DNA from: Paenibacillus xylaniclasticus
Lineage (GTDB): Bacteria > Bacillota > Bacilli > Paenibacillales > Paenibacillaceae
DNA length: 64,000 nucleotides
Reading direction: 5' to 3'
Assembly: GCF_004001065.1 (NCBI RefSeq)
Contig: NZ_BIML01000006.1
Coordinates: 1 to 64,000, forward strand
In this document: piece after piece, positions 1 to 7,800 of the stretch
Position numbering within the stretch: the first letter of the stretch is position 1
Layout of the letters: each line of letters begins with the position of its first letter
Notes under the pieces: generated by a model
What the model was told of the DNA's origin: nothing
Seen by the model: the letters and a program-made list of their open reading frames with translations, nothing else
Database searches by the model: none
Program-made: the position numbers and the translations under genes

Positions 1-108
1 ATGACCATCCTTGGCAAGCCCAATAATTTCAATATCCTCTTCCATACCCAACACGATGTTTAAGCTTTCAAGAATAAGCTCTTGGTCATCTGCTATAAGC
101 AGTCTCAT
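1..108 (-). CDS. Response regulator receiver domain, N-terminus only (cut by window edge)
   Basis: The first 36 residues are visible, beginning MRLLIADDQELILESL, the typical start of a NarL/LuxR-type receiver domain (beta1 plus the acidic DD pair that binds Mg2+). The rest lies outside the window, so the DNA-binding domain cannot be seen. The start codon directly abuts the stop codon of the sensor kinase upstream, so the two genes are translationally coupled and form one two-component system. Its regulon cannot be deduced from this window. Confidence 0.85.
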   Translation of the reverse strand, partial: MRLLIADDQELILESLNIVLGMEEDIEIIGLAKDGH

Positions 109-1260
109 TTAGTAAGTATCCCCTTTTGTTATTGGAATCGTGACTAATAATTGCGTCCCGTTGGAAGGCGATGAAAGAACCTGTAGCTGACCTTGAAATG
201 GTTGGAGCCGATTTCTCATCGTCGTAAGACCGAAGCCTTCTTTTATTTTCGCTGCACCTTTACCGTTATCACGAATTGTCATATTCACTTGATCGGAGGA
301 GAAGTGGAATTCCAGAGTGATAGTTGTGGCCCCTCCATGCTTAACTGCGTTCGTAAATGCTTCCTGTACGATGCGTAACAAGGTCTGGCGAACAGGTGAG
401 CTTAGAACCTGCTCTGTACCGTCAATACGCAGCTCCACCTCTGTACCGGTAAACTCTTTGAAACTTTCGATGAGCTCCACAATCTGGTCCATCAGCATTT
501 CATCCTCGCCGCTCGCATGAACCAGCTTTCTCATCTCATCCACATTACTTTCCGTCAAGTCCCTCAATCGCAGCAATTTGTCTCTTGCTCCCTGAGGATT
601 CTTATCCAGAAGTGCAATCGCTGCATCCAAACCCATTACGAGCGAAATATAGGAGTGCCCTAATGTATCATGCAGTTCCTTGGACATACGGTTTCTTTCT
701 TCCAATAAAGTAAGCCTTTCGATTTGCAAAGCGTATTGTGTGAGAAGTTTGTTCTTTTTATCGATTTCGATCATTAGCATGCTATTCGTCCGGTAGGCAT
801 TGCCAATAAAACCAATCCAAAAGCCAATCGCCAAAAACAATACCAAATCGGATATTAAGCCCGTCGCCTTCCAGAAGGAAAGCTCCCCCGATAAAGTGGA
901 TGCATATGGAAGCAATAGAACAACAGGGGCAATCCAGAATACTTTACGCGAGATCATATAGCCGATTGATAATGCCGGAATGAAATAGAAATAGGTGGTT
1001 TCCCCTGTCGATATTAACAAATATACAAGTAGAGAGCCCCCGATAACGGTTTCAGAAATACAAAAGGCTTCTCGCTTTTCTCTGATTTGCGGAATCCAGA
1101 AAATACATGGGATCAAATAAGCTGCCAGTGCCCACAAGATGATGAGGACATGAGTGAGGCTATCCCCTTGCTCTCGAAGCAGCTCTAGAACTTGAATGAT
1201 ATACCAGTATGATCTTAGTCCAAAAATCCCCCAATTCATGAATTGGAACACTTTTTTCAC
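109..1260 (-). CDS. NarL-family (DesK/HisKA_3 type) sensor histidine kinase
   Basis: Membrane-bound sensor kinase of about 383 residues. The N-terminal half (to about residue 165) holds roughly five hydrophobic segments and no extracellular sensor domain, as in DesK-like intramembrane sensors. A HisKA_3 dimerisation box follows, with the phospho-acceptor His in RMSKELHDTLGHSY, and the C-terminal HATPase_c domain shows the N box (IVQEAFTNAVKHG) and G box (IRDNGKGA, GFGLTTMRNRL). A GTG at 1275 is also open, but the GTG at 1260 lies about 11 bases behind AGGTGG and is preferred. It is coupled to the response regulator that follows. The signal is unknown. Confidence 0.85.
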   Translation of the reverse strand: MKKVFQFMNWGIFGLRSYWYIIQVLELLREQGDSLTHVLIILWALAAYLIPCIFWIPQIREKREAFCISETVIGGSLLVYLLISTGETTYFYFIPALSIGYMISRKVFWIAPVVLLLPYASTLSGELSFWKATGLISDLVLFLAIGFWIGFIGNAYRTNSMLMIEIDKKNKLLTQYALQIERLTLLEERNRMSKELHDTLGHSYISLVMGLDAAIALLDKNPQGARDKLLRLRDLTESNVDEMRKLVHASGEDEMLMDQIVELIESFKEFTGTEVELRIDGTEQVLSSPVRQTLLRIVQEAFTNAVKHGGATTITLEFHFSSDQVNMTIRDNGKGAAKIKEGFGLTTMRNRLQPFQGQLQVLSSPSNGTQLLVTIPITKGDTY

Positions 1261-1410
1261 TGTATTTTCTACCACCTAATGGAAAATATTAATAGAGAAC
1301 GATGAATCTTTCTCTTATTTTGTAAGTATACGATATGACCGCTTTTTCCCTCTAGTACTAGATTAATTATATTTCTACAATAGTGAGGGAATATGCAGAT
1401 TCAGGGTACA

Positions 1411-1446
1411 CCTAGAAACCCTCCACTGTAACACCAGACTTATAAA
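1411..1446 (+). promoter_or_regulatory. Possible MerR-type promoter/operator of the MerR gene
   Basis: TATAAA at 1441-1446 is a good -10. ACCCTCCACTGTA at 1418-1430 resembles the left half of operators bound by CueR/BmrR-like MerR proteins, but the right half (TGGAGGGT) is missing. The block TAACACCAGACTT at 1429-1441 recurs exactly at 2242-2254, in the terminator of the same gene. Autoregulation is an inference. Confidence 0.3.
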
Positions 1447-1482
1447 GTGATGATACAGTGCAGGAATGAGGTGATGAAATGG

Positions 1483-2244
1483 ATGAAAAAATATAAAACC
1501 GCAGAAATAGCGCATTGCTTCGGAATCCACCCTAACACGGTACGACTTTATGAAAAGCTTGGACTTATTCCAAAACCGGAACGAGAGGCGAATGGTTATC
1601 GTGTTTTTACGGATCTCCATATGGAACAGCTTAAATTTGCAAGAACTGCTCTACAAGTGGAGGTATTACAAAACGGTCTGCGAAAACAAGCAATTGATAT
1701 TATTAAGACCGCCTCTGCCAGAAATTTCGACAAAGCTATTCATCTTACGGAGTGCTATTACCAACAAATAAAAAGTGAACAACAAAACGCCGAAGAAGCG
1801 ATAGCGATTACAGAAACGCTGTTGTCAGGCGAAAGCCAAGAACGGAGCAAAGCAGTCTTAACTAGAAAAGAAACGGCAGACCTTCTCCATATCTCAATGG
1901 ATACTTTAAGAAATTGGGAAAGGAATGGTTTATTGACCGTCAAGCGCAAACAAAATGGTTATCGTGTTTATTCCGATGACGATATTAGACGGCTGAAAAT
2001 TATTCGGTCTTTACGTTGTGCAAATTATTCCCTTACCGCAATCTTGCGGTTGCTGAATGCCTTATCCAGTGATCCCGAAACGGACATAAGAGAAGCAATT
2101 GATACTCCCGAAGAAAATGATGATATTATCTCCGTATGCGATAAGCTGCTCACGTCCCTGCATTATGCGGAGATAAACGCTCGAATGATACTCACTCACC
2201 TTGAGGAAATGAAAAAGCATTTTTCAATAAACCCTACAGCATAA
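1483..2244 (+). CDS. MerR-family regulator with two tandem HTH domains
   Basis: Two complete MerR-type winged helix-turn-helix domains lie in one chain of about 253 residues. The first shows TAEIAHCFGIHPNTVRLYEK with a wing ending ANGYRVFTD; the second shows TRKETADLLHISMDTLRNWE with QNGYRVYSDDDIRRL. Most MerR proteins have one such domain and dimerise through a coiled coil, so this chain could bind as a pseudo-dimer. The ATG at 1483 is chosen because GAGGTG sits 9 bases upstream; a GTG at 1447 is open but has no ribosome site. No effector-binding domain is recognisable. A terminator overlaps the stop codon, and an ABC exporter follows at once, the usual partner of such regulators (inference). 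Confidence 0.85.
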   Translation: MKKYKTAEIAHCFGIHPNTVRLYEKLGLIPKPEREANGYRVFTDLHMEQLKFARTALQVEVLQNGLRKQAIDIIKTASARNFDKAIHLTECYYQQIKSEQQNAEEAIAITETLLSGESQERSKAVLTRKETADLLHISMDTLRNWERNGLLTVKRKQNGYRVYSDDDIRRLKIIRSLRCANYSLTAILRLLNALSSDPETDIREAIDTPEENDDIISVCDKLLTSLHYAEINARMILTHLEEMKKHFSINPTA

Positions 2245-2275
2245 CACCAGACTTTGCTCTGGTGTTATTTTAATT
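2241..2275 (+). terminator. Rho-independent terminator of the MerR gene
   Basis: Perfect 10-bp stem ATAACACCAG / CTGGTGTTAT with an 8-base loop, followed by a T-rich run. The TAA stop codon lies inside the left arm. It separates the regulator from the ABC genes, so these need readthrough or their own promoter. Confidence 0.85.
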
Positions 2276-2308
2276 TAGTGAATAGAGAATTCAGGAGGGA
2301 ATCGATAA

Positions 2309-3043
2309 GTGGAAACAACGATCATGGTAGAAAACTTGAGCAAGTCTTACGCTAGCGTCAAAGCAGTTGATCATCTAAATCTATCGATTGACCGCGGTGA
2401 AGTGTTCGGCTTGCTGGGTGCAAACGGTGCAGGTAAAAGCACCACCATGGAGTGTATATTAGGCACCACAAAACAGGACAGTGGTACGGTATCCATATTG
2501 GGAATGAACCCGCAAAAAGAACGAAAAAAACTGTTTGAGAAGGTCGGCGTTCAATTTCAGGAAGCTAATTACCAAGAGAAAATTAAAGTGATAGAGCTGT
2601 GTGAGGTCACTGCATCCCTATATCAAACCGTTACAGACTATAGGAGCTTGATCAAACAGTTTGGGCTTTCCGACAAGCTGAATAGCTATGTAAGCGAGCT
2701 TTCAGGTGGACAGAAGCAGCGACTGTTCATCGTTCTTGCGTTGATTCCAAATCCTGAGGTTGTTTTTTTAGACGAGTTGACTACAGGGCTTGATGCGAGA
2801 GCAAGACGGGATGTGTGGAAAAGTCTTGCCGACTTAAAGGCACAAGGGTTAACCATCCTGCTCACCTCTCACTTTATGGACGAGGTGGAGGCTCTCTGCG
2901 ACAAAATCATGATTCTGAAGAAAGGAAAAAGCATTTTTTACGGGACCGTGCAAGAAGCGATTGCAGCCAGCCCTTATGACAAATTTGAGGATGCCTATCT
3001 TTGGTATACAGACGAGGAGGACAATGAATATGGGAGCATTTAG
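2309..3043 (+). CDS. ABC transporter ATP-binding protein (ABC-2 exporter type)
   Basis: Cytoplasmic ATPase of a drug- or peptide-export ABC transporter, 244 residues. Visible motifs: Walker A GANGAGKST (about 37-45), Q-loop around VGVQFQE, signature LSGGQKQR, Walker B VVFLDELTTGLD and the H-loop His in LLTSHFMDEV. The Walker B continuation is DELTTG where most relatives have DEPTTG; the catalytic Glu is kept. GTG start with AGGAGGG 9 bases upstream. Its 3' end overlaps the start of the permease gene, indicating translational coupling. The substrate is unknown. Confidence 0.93.
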   Translation: METTIMVENLSKSYASVKAVDHLNLSIDRGEVFGLLGANGAGKSTTMECILGTTKQDSGTVSILGMNPQKERKKLFEKVGVQFQEANYQEKIKVIELCEVTASLYQTVTDYRSLIKQFGLSDKLNSYVSELSGGQKQRLFIVLALIPNPEVVFLDELTTGLDARARRDVWKSLADLKAQGLTILLTSHFMDEVEALCDKIMILKKGKSIFYGTVQEAIAASPYDKFEDAYLWYTDEEDNEYGSI

Positions 3044-3773
3044 GACGTTGCTCAAAACAGAGCTCAAGCTATCGCTGCGCGGGATGGATATGTTTATCTT
3101 TGCGATCTGCATGCCTGTCGTCGTGGTCATCATTTTAGGGGCGATTTTCGGAGACAGCCCTGCCTTTGATGGTGCAGCTTATACCTTCCTGGAACAATCC
3201 TTTGGAGCGGTGGTGACCATTGCGATATGCGCCGGGGGAGTGATGGGCCTTCCTTTGGTTGTTTCCGATTACCGAAACAGAAGGATACTCAAGCGCTTTA
3301 AGGTAACGCCGACCAGTCCCGCCCTTATCCTAGCCGTACAGGTTGTCGTATACGCGATTTACTCCATTGCTTCACTCATCCTTGTTTACTTGACTGCAAC
3401 CATTTGCTTTGACTATCAATTTCTCGGCTCATGGCTTCAATTTACTGGCGCGTACTTCCTAGTCATGCTATCCATGTTTAGCATAGGGCTGCTGGTGGGC
3501 GGTCTGGCGCCTAATGTGAAAACAGCAGGCGCTGCAGCCAGCCTGCTATATTTTCCAATGCTCATTTTCTCCGGTGCTACCCTACCTTATGAAGTTATGC
3601 CTTCAGCACTTCAACAAGTGGCAGACATAATGCCGTTAACACAGGGCATTAAGATGTTGAAAGCCGCTTCACTTGGGCTGCCGATGGATAGTGTCACCAT
3701 TCCTGTGGTCGTAATGATTATATTGATGGTCATCTGTATAAGTTTGTCCCTTCGCTTTTTCAAATGGGATTAA
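3030..3773 (+). CDS. ABC-2 type permease
   Basis: Integral membrane partner of the preceding ATPase, about 247 residues with six predicted hydrophobic segments. The central stretch around AGAAASLLYFPMLIFSGATLP is typical of ABC-2/YadH-type permeases, where a conserved re-entrant loop precedes the fifth segment. The ATG at 3030 is chosen over 3024 because GAGGAGG (3014-3020) is then 9 bases upstream. The start lies inside the end of the ATPase gene. With the MerR gene this forms a regulator-exporter module. Confidence 0.9.
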   Translation: MGAFRTLLKTELKLSLRGMDMFIFAICMPVVVVIILGAIFGDSPAFDGAAYTFLEQSFGAVVTIAICAGGVMGLPLVVSDYRNRRILKRFKVTPTSPALILAVQVVVYAIYSIASLILVYLTATICFDYQFLGSWLQFTGAYFLVMLSMFSIGLLVGGLAPNVKTAGAAASLLYFPMLIFSGATLPYEVMPSALQQVADIMPLTQGIKMLKAASLGLPMDSVTIPVVVMIILMVICISLSLRFFKWD

Positions 3774-4002
3774 TTTTTCAACCGTGTAGGCAACTTTGTA
3801 TTCATGTACCCTCAGTGATATATATTTTTAAATTCTTATTCATAGTTTCAAGTCCTGTTATAGTTGATTTTTATCATGAATACAAATTGGAAAACGTGAA
3901 CTTTATATAAAATCTAATCCAAAAGAACTATAGTCTTTAGGAATTAATTTTTCTACAATATTAATAAATATTTGGAATACTTGCCACAGGGAGAGTGAGT
4001 CC

Positions 4003-4677
4003 ATGAAGAAGAAAGTATTAGTAGCGATTATAAGTGCATCAATGTTGGCCAGCATGGGGACGGGCGCTTTAGCAGCAACTAAGCTGAAAGAAATCAAAGC
4101 GTACCTTAACCCTGATATCAAAGTGAAGGTCGATGGTACATACGTTGAGTTGCGTGATGGCAAAGGGAACGCAATTGCACCGATCACCTATCAAGGAGCA
4201 AATTACTTGCCAATTCGTGCAGTCTCTGATGCTCTTGGTGTAGCGGTTAATTATGATGCGGCTACTCAGACCATTTCGTTAGGCGAGAAGGTCGACGGCG
4301 TTTCTATTGCGAATGGCTTCAAAGATATGTATTATACGAAGGACCCAGTGAAAACAACCTACAAAGGCAAGGATTACAAAGAAGCTTATTATAACGATGC
4401 TTCCGGCAACCGTTCCGCCAGCTTTATGCTCTATCCGGAGAAACAGTATCAAACGCTCTACCTTCAGATCGCGGCTGTTAACGGCGATATTACGGACCTT
4501 AAGATCCAAGAATCCTCCACCTCTACGATCTTGAAAAAAGTAGATTTAATCAAGGCCGAGGAAGGCCTAGTGACGATCGAAGTCAACATCGCCGGTGTGA
4601 AATCGTTATATATTGAAGGCAGCGTAAAAGGCGATACCACTGTCTTTGTCCCATTGACTACTTCCTATTACAAATAA
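4003..4677 (+). CDS. Secreted stalk-like protein with copper-amine-oxidase N-terminal domain
   Basis: 224 residues with a clear signal peptide: MKKK, a hydrophobic core, and a likely cleavage after GALAA (about residue 24). It is followed by a Cu_amine_oxidN1-type domain, a fold very common in secreted Paenibacillus proteins, visible as VDGTYVELRDGKGNAIAPI, NYLPIRAVSDALGV and TQTISLGE. The remaining half (about 98-224) is beta-rich and resembles the NPCBM-like stalk modules of such proteins, without catalytic motifs that I recognise. GGGAGAG lies 8 bases before the ATG. It has its own terminator, so it is monocistronic. A cell-surface binding role is an inference. Confidence 0.8.
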   Translation: MKKKVLVAIISASMLASMGTGALAATKLKEIKAYLNPDIKVKVDGTYVELRDGKGNAIAPITYQGANYLPIRAVSDALGVAVNYDAATQTISLGEKVDGVSIANGFKDMYYTKDPVKTTYKGKDYKEAYYNDASGNRSASFMLYPEKQYQTLYLQIAAVNGDITDLKIQESSTSTILKKVDLIKAEEGLVTIEVNIAGVKSLYIEGSVKGDTTVFVPLTTSYYK

Positions 4678-4686
4678 GTTTTACAT

Positions 4687-4722
4687 AAGGAATCTTCCTC
4701 ATGAGGGAGATTCCTTTAATTA
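4687..4722 (+). terminator. Terminator of the stalk-protein gene
   Basis: Inverted repeat AAGGAATCT / AGATTCCTT (4687-4716) followed by TTAATTATTT. Confidence 0.75.
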
Positions 4723-4726
4723 TTTA

Positions 4727-4740
4727 AGTAAACGCTTTCA
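4727..4740 (+). promoter_or_regulatory. cre-like site (CcpA operator) upstream of the SLH esterase gene
   Basis: AGTAAACGCTTTCA matches the catabolite-responsive-element consensus TGWAANCGNTTNCA at all fixed positions except the first. It lies 150 bases before a start codon of a surface protein with a carbohydrate-binding domain, which fits carbon catabolite control. No promoter was located unambiguously, so the direction of the effect is open. Confidence 0.5.
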
Positions 4741-4889
4741 CATAATTGTTGAAAATGGAGGAAGAAAGCCATATCATAGATTTGGATGATTAAATAATTA
4801 CTAGCAATTCATCCAATTATGATCCAGGTACGCAAGGGGGGTGCACCACCAGCGCGCCGGATCGAAATACAAAGGAGGGTTATTATTTA

Positions 4890-7800
4890 ATGCCAAAACG
4901 TTTTAGCAAAATGCTCTCGTTCCTCTGCTGCTTGGTCTTGGTGGCATCGCTACTGCCTGTCAACCTTGCCGGCTACACGGACAACATGGTGCATGCAGAT
5001 GCGAATGACACACCGACTGCCATGTTCGGAACTCCTGAGCTCGGGTCAGATGATCTATTATGGTCCAAAACAACGACGTATCCAATCAACAAAAGCACTG
5101 TACCCGGTGACCCAAGGCCACATGCTACAGGCACCGTACAGATTCTGTGGGACTATGACTACGTATATGCCCGCGTAGTTGTAGAGGATAGCAATCTATA
5201 TCAAGGACCTGGTGCGGATCATACGTACGACAGCTTAGAGTTTTATGTCGGCCCAGGGTCCAGCGGTTCAAACCAATGGCGTGTCAGTTCTACTGGCGTG
5301 TTCTCAGCACAGTCCCATACGGACAGAGCTGCATGGACCCAAATCACGAACACGGGATACATCGTGGAAACAAGAATTCCAAAAAGAAGCTTGACCTTGG
5401 AGCCAGGCAAATTAACCTTCGAGGTTTATATCAATAACTCTACGGCGAATGGCGGGGATCGCTATGAGGTCGTTTCCGCTTTCGGAAGTCCAGACACGGG
5501 TTTTGGCAGCCATGCTGCATTTGAGAACAGCTTGGAGCTCATTGAAGCCAAAGACGTGGACACTAGATTTACAATCACCACCAAGGTGGATACGGGCGGC
5601 ACAATAACGCCGAATGCACCCGGCAATGTTATGAAAGTCACCCCCGGATTAGACAAAGTATTCACAATTATACCTGATAACGGCAAAATCGTAGATACCG
5701 TAACGGTTGATGGTCAGGCTGTGACGATCGCCAACGATAATACGTTCTCTTTAACCAACATAAGCGCTGATCATCAAATTCATGTGACATTTAAAGATGA
5801 TCCAGCCGCTTCTCAGCTTCCTTTTATCGTATGGAATGATAACTTTGCTAGTGGCGAGTACACAACGGCTGTCATCATTGACTTAGGCGAAGGAAAAGAA
5901 GCATTAGGCTCCGAGCTTCATCCGGGCTTGTTCACCGTGTCAGCTAGAGACACGACCTTGTCCGGCGACTCCGTGGTCTATGAAGGAACGCGCAAAATCT
6001 CAAGAGTATACGCCAATAACCAACCGAATGTGCGCGGTTATAAAGGAAAGGTAAGCAATTCACCAGATTATCAGGACGGGCTAGCAAGTGGCCGTTACAT
6101 TGTAGTTGAGCTTGAATTCTATACAGAAGTCGGCGGTAAAACAACGCTGGATGTCAACAGTAACTCGACAAAGCAAAATTACAACGTCGTTCAAAACGGC
6201 GATATCGTGCTAACTGGAGGCGATCGGATCAGCAACGCTGTCTTTAAACAAAACAACGTTGTGAATCCGATCCTTGACAAGTTCACACCACTTACAAGCG
6301 ATTCAGTCAATTACGCACTCTACCTTCACAAGGATGATAATGGTGATGCGCTGCAAGGATTGCCGCTATATGTCTATACTCACGGTTTTTCACGCGGCGG
6401 CACACAAGCCCATATCGACCAGAAGGCGTCTATGAAATCCGCTAACGGTTCGGTTGCTCTGATGAAGAGAATCGAACAAAATCCTGGCAAATACGCTAGC
6501 CACATTCTGAATATTTCTTATAGCGGCGGTTCCGCACCAGACATAGGCGACGTTAAGAAGATTATCGACAATATGGTTGCTAGCGGGTTAGTAAATCCTA
6601 ACCGTATTTATGCGGCTGGCTTCTCGATGGGTGCAATGTTTACGAACACCTTAGTTAACACCTACCCTGGTTTCTTCGCAGCAGCAGCACCTATGGGAAT
6701 TGCAAGCGGCGCGCCGTCAGTGAGCGCCAACGAAGCTCACAGAGACCAGGCCTATTGGATATTTGTAAACGCGTATGACACTCGAGTAAATGCATCGCTG
6801 CTCGATAATTTCATTAACAATGATATTTCAGATCTGACCAACGCAAGAGCATCTCGTTTTGAGAGCAATGAGGCTCTTACATGGCCATACAATCAATACG
6901 ATCAGCCAAGTCAGAGACCAAATCCGAACAGCACACCTCCCCTGCTTGACTATATAGCACACGAAGTAGAAGCAGCGGTTCTTTACAACGGGATTACAAT
7001 GGAGAATCCGATTACGAAGGAGACTTGGAGCATAGCTCCGATCGCACAGTCCCCTAACTTGCCGGCTTGGAACAATGACTACACCGACGTCTTTGATTGG
7101 ATGTATTCGCAAAGTAAACCAAGCGTGCTGCCTGATGCCCCGACCGCCATGTTCGGAACTCCTGAGCTCGGGTCCGATGATCCACTGTGGTCCAAGACTA
7201 AGGAGTATCCAATTAACAAAAGCACTGTACCTAATGACCCAAGGCCGCATGCTACGGGTACAGTAAAGCTTCTGTGGGACAACGACTACGTATATGCTCG
7301 CGTAGTTGTAGAGGATAGCAATCTATATCGGGGACCTGGTTCGGATCATACGTACGATAGCTTAGAGTTTTATGTCGGCCCAGGATCGAGCGGTTCAAAC
7401 CAATGGCGTGTCAGTGCGACGGGCGTGTTCTCAGGACAGTCCGAGCTAGGCAGAGCTGCGTGGACCCAGATCACAGACACGGGCTACGTTGTAGAAATGA
7501 GAATACCAAAAAGAAATTTGACCTTAGAGCCAGGCAAGTTTACCTTCGAGGTTTATATCAATAACTCGACGGCGAACGGCGGAGATCGCTATGAAGTCGT
7601 TTCTGCTTTCGGAACTCCAGACACAGGTTATAGCGGCCATTCTTCATTTGCAGACAGCTTGGTGCTCATTGAAGCCAAGGAAGTGGACACTAGATTTACA
7701 ATCACCACCCAGGCGGAAACGGGCGGCAAAGTATCACCGAACGCACCCGGCAATGTTCTGAGAGTGGAAAGCGGTGAAGATGTAATCTTTACGGTTATTC

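Noticed and set aside
4821-4863. GATCC...GGATC hairpin with GGTACGCAAG, recalling the 3' half of a c-di-GMP-I riboswitch
   Set aside because: The conserved upstream half (GCAAACC and the receptor arm) is absent, so it is at most a simple hairpin in the leader of the SLH esterase gene.
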